Part shown: one piece after another, positions 15,186 to 22,662 of the stretch
Layout of the letters: the number at the start of each line of letters is the position of its first letter
Numbering within the stretch: the stretch's first letter is position 1
Source: an uncultured Fretibacterium sp.
GTDB lineage: Bacteria; Synergistota; Synergistia; Synergistales; Aminobacteriaceae
DNA length: 25,389 nucleotides
Direction: 5' to 3'
Assembly (NCBI GenBank): GCA_937900285.1
Contig: CALCEM010000029.1
Location: forward strand, 1 to 25,389
Program-made: the position numbers and the translations under genes
Notes under the pieces: model-generated
The model's input: the letters and a program-made list of their open reading frames with translations, nothing else
What the model was told of the DNA's origin: nothing
The model's database searches: none

Positions 15186-16229
15186 TTATTTATTATTCAG
15201 CTCAAAAAATTCGGGCAAAATATTATTTAATTCATTAAATTTATATTCACCAAAATTTTCACCGTGTCTAAATAATAAAGCTCCGTTTAAACTTCCTGCA
15301 ATTCCGTATTCAGCGTGCCGGGCTTCTTTAGGTCCGTTTACTTCGCAGCCCATAACAGCAACGGAAATCCCATCAGGTAAATTATTTAAAAACGGCTCAA
15401 TATATTTCACCAAATTTCTAACGTCAGCGCGTCTCCTTCCACATGTCGGACATGAAATTAAATTTACTCCTTTTGTGCGCAAATCGAGAGCTTTTAAAAT
15501 TTCGTAACCGATTTTCACTTCGCGTTCCGGATCATCTGTTAATGAAACTCTTAAAGTATTTCCGATATTACGCAATAATAAATTTGAGATGCACGCGACT
15601 CCCTTCACAATTCCGCCGTCTCCGGGACCTGCTTCAGTTAAACCTATATGCATCGGGAAATCCGGATATTTATCATTAATTAAAATATTTGCGTTTATGC
15701 ATTCGTTTACGTTTGAAGATTTTGCGGACAAAATAATATTATAAAATTCGTGCTTTAATAATAATTCTGCCTGTTCGCACACCGCTATAAATAAACCTTT
15801 TGAGCGATCTCCTTCAGCTTGATCGAGCTGCAATTTTGAAATTGATCCGCCGTTTGCTCCGATTCGTATAACGACATTTAATTTTTTTGCGGTGTCTATA
15901 ACGTCATTTAATTTATTTAAATTCATGTTGCCCGGATTAATTCTGATTGATTTAAAACCGGATTCCATTGCGATAATTGCGAGTTCCGGATCAAAATGTA
16001 TATCTGCCATTAAATTTAAATTAGTATTCTCAATTAAATATTTTAAATCATCAGTTAAATTTTTATTTGGAAAAGCAACGCGAGCTAATTCGCAACCGGA
16101 ATTTAATAAACTTTCGCATTGTTTAATACAGCCTTCACGATCATTTAAACGGGTTTTTAACATGCTTTCGACTCTGACCGGAGAATTTCCGCCGATCGTT
16201 AAATTATTTATTTTTACTTGTTTTGTCAT
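15186..16229 (-). CDS. ispG: (E)-4-hydroxy-3-methylbut-2-enyl-diphosphate synthase
   Basis: Next-to-last step of the MEP isoprenoid route, using a 4Fe-4S cluster. The cluster ligands are C260, C263 (ISCPTCGRRRADV), C295 (MGCEVNGP) and E302, the same arrangement as in E. coli IspG. The TIM barrel has ADIHFDPELA near 75 and RINPGN near 96. At 347 aa it is the compact bacterial form. The ATG is 24 nt from the nearest ribosome-site candidate (AGGA), the gap holding three AAAAAT units. It lies 49 nt after rseP and 39 nt before hisS. Confidence 0.97.
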   Translation of the reverse strand: MTKQVKINNLTIGGNSPVRVESMLKTRLNDREGCIKQCESLLNSGCELARVAFPNKNLTDDLKYLIENTNLNLMADIHFDPELAIIAMESGFKSIRINPGNMNLNKLNDVIDTAKKLNVVIRIGANGGSISKLQLDQAEGDRSKGLFIAVCEQAELLLKHEFYNIILSAKSSNVNECINANILINDKYPDFPMHIGLTEAGPGDGGIVKGVACISNLLLRNIGNTLRVSLTDDPEREVKIGYEILKALDLRTKGVNLISCPTCGRRRADVRNLVKYIEPFLNNLPDGISVAVMGCEVNGPKEARHAEYGIAGSLNGALLFRHGENFGEYKFNELNNILPEFFELNNK

Positions 16230-16234
16230 AATTA

Positions 16235-16252
16235 TTTTTATTTTTATTTTTA
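16235..16252. repeat. Hexanucleotide repeat (TTTTTA)3 before ispG
   Basis: Three perfect TTTTTA units (AAAAAT-type on the coding strand) lie between the AGGA and the ispG ATG. Length changes would alter ribosome-site spacing. Confidence 0.8.
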
Positions 16253-16278
16253 TTCCTGAAAATTTTTTGATCTTTAAT

Positions 16279-17322
16279 TTAATGCGTCATGAAAATATTA
16301 TAAACATCTTTACACGTTATAATTACCATCAATGAAACAACTAATACAAAACCTGCAACATGAATCCAATTTTCAATTTTTTCCGGGACTCTGCGCCTGA
16401 AAATAAACTCAAGTATCACAAATAAAATTCTCCCGCCATCAAGAGCAGGAATCGGGAATAAATTCATTAACCCCAAATTTAACGAGATAATTGCAACAAA
16501 AGTCACAAAACTCCATAAACCCGAACTCATTGCGCGCCCCGACATTGAAGCTATACCAACAGGGCCGGTGACTTCGATTTCTTGACGCTGTAAAATCCAA
16601 TCTGCTAAACCTCTTAACATTAACACGGTCATTCTATACATGTAATAAATTGAATTTTTGAACGAGTCAATAAAATTATATTTCGCATAAGCCGGACTAA
16701 TTCCCAACATTGGGCGATGATATTCGGAATTAATTGGGACGTTGATTTTAAAATTTAAAATTTTTCCGTCGCGCAGAATTTCAAAATTTAATTTTTGATC
16801 TTTTAATGCTTCAGTTCTGATATTTTCGGAAGTGTCGCGCCATTTTACAGCTTTAATCCCGTTCACGCTTAAAATTTCATCGTTAACTTTCAATCCAGAA
16901 TTTTCAGCAGGAAATCCCGGCATTATTTCTCCGATTTTAGAGTGTTCCATGTCCTGAACTCCGTGCATAAATAAAAACATCGCCATTAAAATAACTGCGA
17001 GCAAAATATTAAATAACGGACCGTTAAATAAAATTAAAAATCTTTTCCACGCCGGCTGCTCATTAAATCCCATTCCTGAAATTACTTGCTCGCCCTCTTC
17101 TTCTTCGTCCATGCCTGCGAGTCTGCAAAATCCTCCAACTGGAAATAATCTCAATGACCAAAGCATATTATTTTTTTCAATCTGAAATACTGCCGGCCCC
17201 ATTCCGAAAGCAAATTCATGAACCTGAACGCCCAAAATTTTAGCTGTTATATAATGCCCGTATTCGTGAACTATTACGCAAACAGCAATAACGATCAAAA
17301 ATGAAATTATCGCAATTAACAA
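16279..17322 (-). CDS. rseP: RseP-type site-2 zinc metalloprotease
   Basis: Intramembrane protease of the M50 family, which cleaves anti-sigma factors or signal peptides within the membrane. The zinc site HEYGH (H19, E20, H23) is in the first helix and the third ligand in PALDGGRILF (D295) near the C-terminus. A single PDZ domain spans about residues 125-195; the E. coli protein has two. FNGPLFNILLAV follows the expected pattern for the second membrane helix. The start is TTG, with AGGAGG 11 nt upstream. It leads the rseP-ispG-hisS operon; dxr, often just upstream in other genomes, is absent here. Confidence 0.95.
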   Translation of the reverse strand: MLIAIISFLIVIAVCVIVHEYGHYITAKILGVQVHEFAFGMGPAVFQIEKNNMLWSLRLFPVGGFCRLAGMDEEEEGEQVISGMGFNEQPAWKRFLILFNGPLFNILLAVILMAMFLFMHGVQDMEHSKIGEIMPGFPAENSGLKVNDEILSVNGIKAVKWRDTSENIRTEALKDQKLNFEILRDGKILNFKINVPINSEYHRPMLGISPAYAKYNFIDSFKNSIYYMYRMTVLMLRGLADWILQRQEIEVTGPVGIASMSGRAMSSGLWSFVTFVAIISLNLGLMNLFPIPALDGGRILFVILEFIFRRRVPEKIENWIHVAGFVLVVSLMVIITCKDVYNIFMTH

Positions 17323-17366
17323 TTAAATAAAACCCTCCTTAAAAATTTTTTAAATACTATCACAAT

Positions 17367-17412
17367 AAAAAAAGGACTTGCGATGTTTAAATTTTAATTT
17401 CATCACAAATCC
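17367..17412 (-). terminator. Strand-specific terminator after the phase-variable methyltransferase
   Basis: On the minus strand GGATTTGTGATG pairs with CATCGCAAGTCC throughout 12 positions using two G-U pairs, with a 15-nt loop and then seven T. Read on the plus strand the same two positions become C-A mismatches, so it folds well only in the minus-strand RNA. It lies 36 nt after the stop at 17448. Confidence 0.85.
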
Positions 17413-17447
17413 CTATTTTAAATTTATTTATTTATCCAGTTCGAAAT

Positions 17448-18348
17448 TTATAAACTTAATATCATGCCTACCCAAATAGCTTCATGTAATTTTTTTACTT
17501 TTTCAATCGGCTTATCATTGGGAGTAAATAATTTATATTCCAGAATTTTAAAGCCAGCTGATTCCGCCATGTTAAAAATTTCTTCGGGCGACCTAAAATG
17601 ATATATGTGATCAGGTGTCGGAGCATCTACTACTGTAGTGACGTAACTTTTTGTTTTTTCAGTTGAACATTTTGCGATTTGTTTTAAAAATTTTAAAGGC
17701 TCTTCAACATGTTCGAGCACTTCACCCATTACAATAACATCGTATTTTACTGAAGGTGTGAACTCAAAAAAATTTTTGTTCTCGATGCAGACTTGCCCCC
17801 CCCCCCCCTAGTTTGCAATAATCAACATATTGTTTTGTGAGTCTTACACTCGATTCCGATAAATCTACAGCATGAAAAAATTTTAAATTTGAATACTTTA
17901 ACGCCTTCGTAAAATATTCTCCATGTCCCGGACCTATTTCAAGATAATTTTCACCCTTAACGCTGCTTATAAAATTTATGAAAAATCTCAAGCCGTTAAG
18001 ATGATGCGACCATAAATAAGTCGAAACGCCCAAACCGATCATATATTTCGTCATGAACAAATCATTAAAATAAACGTCGGAGCTTACTTCTTTAAATGTG
18101 CTATATCTGTAAGTACCATGCTCAACAAAATATTTTGTTTCTTCCATGATGATGCGTTCAACGAAAAATAAATAATATTCCGCAATATCTTCGATCGAAT
18201 ATCCTAAAGATTCATAAAAGCCTATTAACTGTTTTAAGTCTTCAATTTCCTGCGCGGTTAAATTCGGCAGATATTTTTTTATATATTTATTTTGCAGTGC
18301 GCTTTTTTGTGTAACGAGATTTAAAAATTTTTCCAGATTATCCTGCAT
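17448..18348 (-). CDS. SAM-dependent methyltransferase split by a 13-G tract (frameshifted as assembled)
   Basis: Class I methyltransferase in two frames. The N-terminal part has an unassigned helical domain, then YLEIGPGHGEYFTKAL (motif I) and FFHAVDLSESSVRLT (motif II), and reaches KLGGGG. The C-terminal part carries VIVMGEVLEHVEEPL (motif III-like) and FRSPEEIFNMAESAGF. Between them lies G13 on the coding strand. With 12 or 15 G the frame reads straight through (KLGGGG-QVCIENKNFFEF...), giving about 299 aa; with 13 it shifts and stops within 14 codons. This is the OFF state of a likely phase-variable gene. The start ATG at 18348 has AGGAGG 10 nt upstream; an earlier in-frame ATG at 18408 lies inside the preceding terminator. 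Substrate unknown. Confidence 0.85.
17796..17808. repeat. Homopolymer C13 (G13 on the coding strand)
   Basis: Thirteen C in a row within an AT-rich genome, inside the methyltransferase gene. Such runs slip readily at replication. The assembled length is a consensus and may hide a mixed population. Confidence 0.95.
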
Positions 18349-18381
18349 AAATAATATTCCTCCTATTGTAAAGCATATTAT

Positions 18382-18414
18382 AAAAAATCCCCCTGAATAT
18401 TTCATCAAGAGGAT
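18382..18414 (-). terminator. Terminator of the five-gene exported operon
   Basis: On the minus strand ATCCTCTTGA pairs with TCAGGGGGAT (10 bp, two G-T) around an 8-nt loop, then six T. TATAAT (18382-18377) overlaps the T-tract and is a likely -10 box for the downstream methyltransferase. Confidence 0.87.
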
Positions 18415-18433
18415 TTTAATATTTTAATTTAAA

Positions 18434-19183
18434 TTATTTCGCCAGAATCTCACCAAACCAATAATATCCCCATGCCCTAGCCTGTTGCGCCAATACCGGC
18501 ATATCTTGTTTATACCATTGAAATTTTGTGCGGCGTAAATTTTTATTTATTATGTGCGTCTCGCGTTTTAAAATTCCTGATATTGTTTCAGAATTTCGTT
18601 TTACTACCTGATACCATTGATCACCAATCCAAATATAAATTATTCGCGGATGATCTCCCTTCCATGCTACCGGAACAGCAGGCTCATGCAAAACAGCTAT
18701 ACGATCCACAGTGCTTTTCCATTTTCCTACAGCCATAAATCTCGCGTTAAAACTCCAATCAGGTATATATGTCGAAGTCGTTGAGCTTGTTAAATTTGAA
18801 GCCGGCAAATTTGGCTGCGTAACATTTATAAAATTTGTGTTCGGCAATTTTCTTAATTCTGAAATTTGCACATCATTCATATACGGAACAAGTCCAGCCA
18901 TCGAAGGCACTACAGAACCTACAACGTAATTTGTTGCGATTAAATTCGGCCCTTCGCTCGTTCCATACACCCAAATATTATCTTTATTTTTTCGCACTGG
19001 ATAGCCGTCAAAAGTTACGTACCAACCTGAAGGCATGTTATACGGCTTGTATACATAAAAATTCATTCCTGCATATGAAGGCTGCTGAACAAGTAAAGGC
19101 TCTGTAACATAAACTTTTGCGCTGAGTTCAGAACTTGAAAATAAAATTAAAATTAAAAATATTAAACATAAAATTTTACGCAT
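18434..19183 (-). CDS. Secreted protein of unknown function, paralogue A
   Basis: Not recognised. A signal peptide (about 1-22, ending SELSA) is followed by a 227-aa exported domain without other membrane segments. It shares a clear pattern with the gene just upstream: FYVYKP near 42, VTFDGYPV, WVYGT, VVGSVVPSMAG near 87, DRIAVLHEPAVPVAWKGDHP near 160-180, IWIGDQWYQV, and a C-terminal GYYWFGEI. The middle is a Ser/Thr/Asn-rich linker. Last gene of a five-gene operon, 6 nt after its paralogue, with the ribosome site (GGAG, 11-nt gap) inside that gene's end. Aromatic- and Trp-rich conserved blocks suggest a beta-rich binding module, which is inference only. Confidence 0.85.
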   Translation of the reverse strand: MRKILCLIFLILILFSSSELSAKVYVTEPLLVQQPSYAGMNFYVYKPYNMPSGWYVTFDGYPVRKNKDNIWVYGTSEGPNLIATNYVVGSVVPSMAGLVPYMNDVQISELRKLPNTNFINVTQPNLPASNLTSSTTSTYIPDWSFNARFMAVGKWKSTVDRIAVLHEPAVPVAWKGDHPRIIYIWIGDQWYQVVKRNSETISGILKRETHIINKNLRRTKFQWYKQDMPVLAQQARAWGYYWFGEILAK

Positions 19184-19189
19184 ATTAAA

Positions 19190-19924
19190 TCATTCTCCAG
19201 TTAAAATTATTTCGCCAAGCCATTTATAACCCCAATAACCCGTATATTGTCCAAGTATAACCGAATCTCCTGCACGCCATTTTATATTTGAGCCGTTAAT
19301 TATTTTCGCTAAATTATATGCATCACGTTTTACTGCGTTTAAAGGATTTTCGCTCCCTCGCACGCTGATTTGTCGCCACTCCATACCAGTCCAGACAAAA
19401 ACTGTTTCAGGGTGATCACCTTTCCAAGCTACAGGCATAAAAGGAGAATTTATAACTCCAATGCGGTCAATACTTTTTTTCCAGTTTGAAATTTGCATAA
19501 AATCCGGGTTCTGCGTCCAATCTGTAGGATAATTTTTTATAGCTGGGTTTTCTTTTTCTGGTGCATTATTTGTATTATTTGCATTTGCAGTCTCAACGAT
19601 CGGCGCAACGCTCGAAGCCTTTTTATCATATGGTTTAATTCCTGCATCGGAAGGAACTACAGAACCGACTACATGATCAGTTTTAACACCTTTATTTTTT
19701 TCGTATGTCCCGTATTTCCAAATTTTATCCCGATTTTTATAAACTAAATATCCGTCGTAAGTCACGTAAAAAGTTTTTGCAAGTTTTTTATTTGACGGCT
19801 TATATACATAAAATTCCATCGGTTTGTAAACTGGTTGAGAAACCAAAATAGATTTTTTTTCAGCCGCGTAAATCTTCGTCGATGAAATTATTAAAATTAT
19901 TAACGCTAAAATTTTTTTGTTCAT
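19190..19924 (-). CDS. Secreted protein of unknown function, paralogue B
   Basis: Not recognised. Signal peptide (about 1-20, ending KIYA), then the same two conserved halves as its downstream neighbour: FYVYKPSN, VTYDGYLVYKNRDKIWKYGT, DHVVGSVVPSDAGIKPY, then an Asn/Pro-rich linker, then WKKSIDRIGVI, PVAWKGDHPE, VWTGMEWRQI and GYKWLGEI. The linkers differ while the halves agree, which points to an old tandem duplication of a two-part exported protein. GGAG is 5-6 nt before the ATG, the best ribosome site in the operon. It follows the TPR gene by 40 nt. Confidence 0.85.
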   Translation of the reverse strand: MNKKILALIILIISSTKIYAAEKKSILVSQPVYKPMEFYVYKPSNKKLAKTFYVTYDGYLVYKNRDKIWKYGTYEKNKGVKTDHVVGSVVPSDAGIKPYDKKASSVAPIVETANANNTNNAPEKENPAIKNYPTDWTQNPDFMQISNWKKSIDRIGVINSPFMPVAWKGDHPETVFVWTGMEWRQISVRGSENPLNAVKRDAYNLAKIINGSNIKWRAGDSVILGQYTGYWGYKWLGEIILTGE

Positions 19925-19964
19925 GTTATCTCCTTTTTGAATTCTTAAATTTTAAATTAATTTC

Positions 19965-21608
19965 TTATCTTCCAACAGGCGGCAGCGGTTTATCTTCAAG
20001 AGTTCCGGGATCGGCGTTAAATTGTCCGACCGGCGGCATTTTTTCCTGATCTTGTTCCTGTTTGGGAGCGTTCTGCGTTTTCGTTTGAGCCTGAGCTTGA
20101 GTGCTGACAGGAGTGGGCGTTTTATTTTGAGCAGGCTGAGCAGGCTGAACAGGCTGAACAGGTTGAACAGGTTGAGCAGGTTTAATATTTTGAGCCTGTT
20201 GAGTTTGCGTTTTATTTTGCTGGACTGGTTTAGGCTGTGAAATATTTTCCTTTTTGCTCGGAGCTGTTACGGTTCTGCGTTTTGAATTTGAATTATTTTG
20301 AGCAGATTTTTTCACGACTGCAACATGAGGCGCTTCAGTTTTAGAATTATTTTGATTTTGCGACAAAACTGGGTCAGGAGCATTTGCTGTATTAACAGAA
20401 GTTGAAGACTGATTATTATTATTTTGCTCCGGCTTTATTGCGCTCAACGGCACGACGCTCATTTGAGAATTTTGCGCGGAATTTTGAGCATTATTATTAT
20501 TATTTGCGTTATTCTGTCCCGGTTCTGGCGGAACATATACGGCTCTTTGTTGAGGCTGATTATTATTTGTTTGCGCCGCGTTATTATTATTATTATTTTG
20601 TCCCGGTTCTGGCGGAGTATACACGACTCTCTGTCGAGTTTGAGCATTATTATTATTAATATTTGCCGGCTGTGAATTTTGTGCGGGATTATTATTTGTG
20701 TTTTGTAAATTTTTTACCGCGTTATTATTTTGCGCAGGCTGAGGATTTTGTGCAACGTTATTATTTTGCGCTGGAGCTGGCGGAGTATAAACAGGTGAAT
20801 TATTATTATTATTATTCGCGACATTTAAATTATTTGCGTTGTTTTGAGGATTCGATGGCGGCACATAAATAGCAGGTCTCCAAGCATCTCCACCAGTTGA
20901 TGAAGCTCCAGGTTCAGGCGGAATAAATACGGGTACGCTCGGCTGGTTGACATTTTGAGCAGGACGCGAAGCCAAATTTTTAGACTGCTTAGAATCAGGC
21001 GGAACTGTCGCAATATTATTATTTGTTGTAGCAACCGGGTAAACTCTCGCGGGGCGTTTGGGATCCCATAAAGGAGTTTTATTCTGATCTTCGGGATAAT
21101 TCGCAACCCGTGATAAAGGCGTAAAATTCGGATCGCATTCGACAGCCTTCGTATAAAAATATTGAGCCTGTGAAAATCCTCCGATGGCCTCGTGATATTT
21201 TCCGTACCAATACCAAGCGTTTGGGTCTTTTCTATTTTCCTGTATAGCCTTCTGTAAATACGGATATGCCTCATTATAACGTTCTTGTTTCATGAGAGCG
21301 ATGCCGCGTTCTAAAGAGCTTAACGGTTTAGGTTTATTATTCGCGTTAGATTTTTGAGCCGAAGTTTTTTTATTAGCGGTGGGCTTTTTCGTCGTAACTT
21401 TTTTTACGGTTCGTTTTGAACTTTGATTTTTATTACTGCGCGAATTATTATTTTTATTTGCGGAATTATTATTAATATTATTTTGGGACTGCGGAGGCAA
21501 CGGCAAATATACTGCGCTGTCATCATCTGCAACTTCAGCGGCGTATAACAAATTTAAATTAAAATTAAAATTTAAAATTACGAGAATGAATATTAAAAAT
21601 TTCTTCAC
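19965..21608 (-). CDS. Exported TPR protein with long Asn/Pro/Gln-rich tail
   Basis: A signal peptide (1-24, ending LLYAA) is followed by an Asn- and Lys-rich segment (about 40-94), then TPR-like helices at about 98-163 (LERGIALMKQERYNEAYPYL, WYWYGKYHEAIGGFSQAQYF). Residues ~170-547 are low-complexity and rich in Asn, Pro and Gln. Within them are at least five degenerate repeats of the form [VI][YF]xPPxP, e.g. VYTPPEPGQ, VYVPPEPGQ and VFIPPEPGA, separated by poly-Asn spacers, and a QPVQPVQPVQP stretch near 480. The tail looks like a flexible, cell-wall-spanning or partner-binding linker. The start is GTG, 6 nt after the previous stop. AAT triplet runs can vary in copy number without breaking the frame. 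Confidence 0.85.
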   Translation of the reverse strand: MKKFLIFILVILNFNFNLNLLYAAEVADDDSAVYLPLPPQSQNNINNNSANKNNNSRSNKNQSSKRTVKKVTTKKPTANKKTSAQKSNANNKPKPLSSLERGIALMKQERYNEAYPYLQKAIQENRKDPNAWYWYGKYHEAIGGFSQAQYFYTKAVECDPNFTPLSRVANYPEDQNKTPLWDPKRPARVYPVATTNNNIATVPPDSKQSKNLASRPAQNVNQPSVPVFIPPEPGASSTGGDAWRPAIYVPPSNPQNNANNLNVANNNNNNSPVYTPPAPAQNNNVAQNPQPAQNNNAVKNLQNTNNNPAQNSQPANINNNNAQTRQRVVYTPPEPGQNNNNNNAAQTNNNQPQQRAVYVPPEPGQNNANNNNNAQNSAQNSQMSVVPLSAIKPEQNNNNQSSTSVNTANAPDPVLSQNQNNSKTEAPHVAVVKKSAQNNSNSKRRTVTAPSKKENISQPKPVQQNKTQTQQAQNIKPAQPVQPVQPVQPAQPAQNKTPTPVSTQAQAQTKTQNAPKQEQDQEKMPPVGQFNADPGTLEDKPLPPVGR

Positions 21609-21614
21609 GTTAAA

Positions 21615-22658
21615 TCACTTCCCTATCATTTTAGAATTTTTTATGACGATGTCCTTTAAAGTTATAGGCTCTTTTTTGTCATCGCGAATCACCCGGACAA
21701 TTGCATTATTATCGTAAACTTTTGTTACTTTTACTTTACCGATGACTTTAGGAATTACGACAACAGGATTTTCCGGCACGACCGTAATATATGTATCAGC
21801 CCGAACAACATCTAAAATATCCCCAACGTTAACGCTGTCACTAAAACCAGAAGCCGATGAACCTAAAGAAATTATATATTCTCGTTTATGTCGTTTTGAG
21901 TTTGCTGTTGGGGCTAAAATTTTGCCGACAGTCTGGAACGAAGTGGAAAAATTATCCGCTAACATTTCGGGATTTGGGTTATTACTTTGACGAGCGTTAT
22001 TAATTTGTTTCATTGATTCGCGGTAAGCTGCATCTATAGCGTTTTTGATCGCCTGCCAGTGTGAACTGCCTTTAAACTGATCCCAAGTTAAACGGCTCAT
22101 TTTCTGACTGTAATTTTTTTCGGTCAACCCTAAAATATCTAAACCATCTTTAAACGGTATCGGCATCGAAATTATATCGCCGGCATCAAGCCAAAAAATA
22201 TCTTCAGGGCTATCAAATGTAAATCTCGTGTCCTTCCCTTGTACTGTTCTTGTTGCGACTTCGCGGACTCTGGACGTGTCAAAAACTTTTAATCTAATCT
22301 GCACGCGACCCGTTTCAACATTTCCGACTAAATGACGGTCTTTTAAAATTGCTTCATACATTTCCATTTGTACGGCCATGTCATCCCCGCGTCTGGAACT
22401 TGAGAGCCATCGATTCATGCCGTTTTGATCCAGCGCTCTTACTTCGATATTTGGCGAACGTTTATATAAAACTTCGAGATATTCCGTCATTTTTTTTTCT
22501 AGAATATTACGCGGATAAAATTTGCTCTCCCAAATTTCGAGACCAGTATTATTTATTGTCGGCAGAACTACAATTGATAATTTCCCGGCCGCAAAAATTT
22601 TATTTTGATCTGAAACGAGAATTATAAAAATAAATACTAACAATAAAAATTTTCTCAT
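21615..22658 (-). CDS. Exported protein with FlgT_C-like C-terminal domain
   Basis: Signal peptide (about 1-23, ending KIFAA). The N-terminal region opens KLSIVVLPTINNTG, which resembles the first strand of CsgG/LpoB-type alpha-beta domains. The C-terminal ~85 residues (from EYIISLGSSASGFSDSVNVGD through IPKVIGKVKVTKVY, DNNAIVRVI) match the pattern of FlgT_C and related beta-barrel domains found after CsgG-like modules: a glycine-rich turn, vGD, and iGkvkVt. No catalytic motif is seen. This suggests an outer-membrane-associated assembly or secretion protein, held loosely. No strong ribosome site precedes the ATG, which is 4 nt after the preceding gene, so translational coupling is likely. Confidence 0.75.
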   Translation of the reverse strand: MRKFLLLVFIFIILVSDQNKIFAAGKLSIVVLPTINNTGLEIWESKFYPRNILEKKMTEYLEVLYKRSPNIEVRALDQNGMNRWLSSSRRGDDMAVQMEMYEAILKDRHLVGNVETGRVQIRLKVFDTSRVREVATRTVQGKDTRFTFDSPEDIFWLDAGDIISMPIPFKDGLDILGLTEKNYSQKMSRLTWDQFKGSSHWQAIKNAIDAAYRESMKQINNARQSNNPNPEMLADNFSTSFQTVGKILAPTANSKRHKREYIISLGSSASGFSDSVNVGDILDVVRADTYITVVPENPVVVIPKVIGKVKVTKVYDNNAIVRVIRDDKKEPITLKDIVIKNSKMIGK

Positions 22659-22662
22659 GATT

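Noticed and set aside
20022..20872. Several plus-strand frames rich in Tyr, Ile or Leu-Arg opposite the TPR protein
   Set aside because: They arise from the antisense reading of AAT/Pro/Gln repeats in the TPR gene tail.
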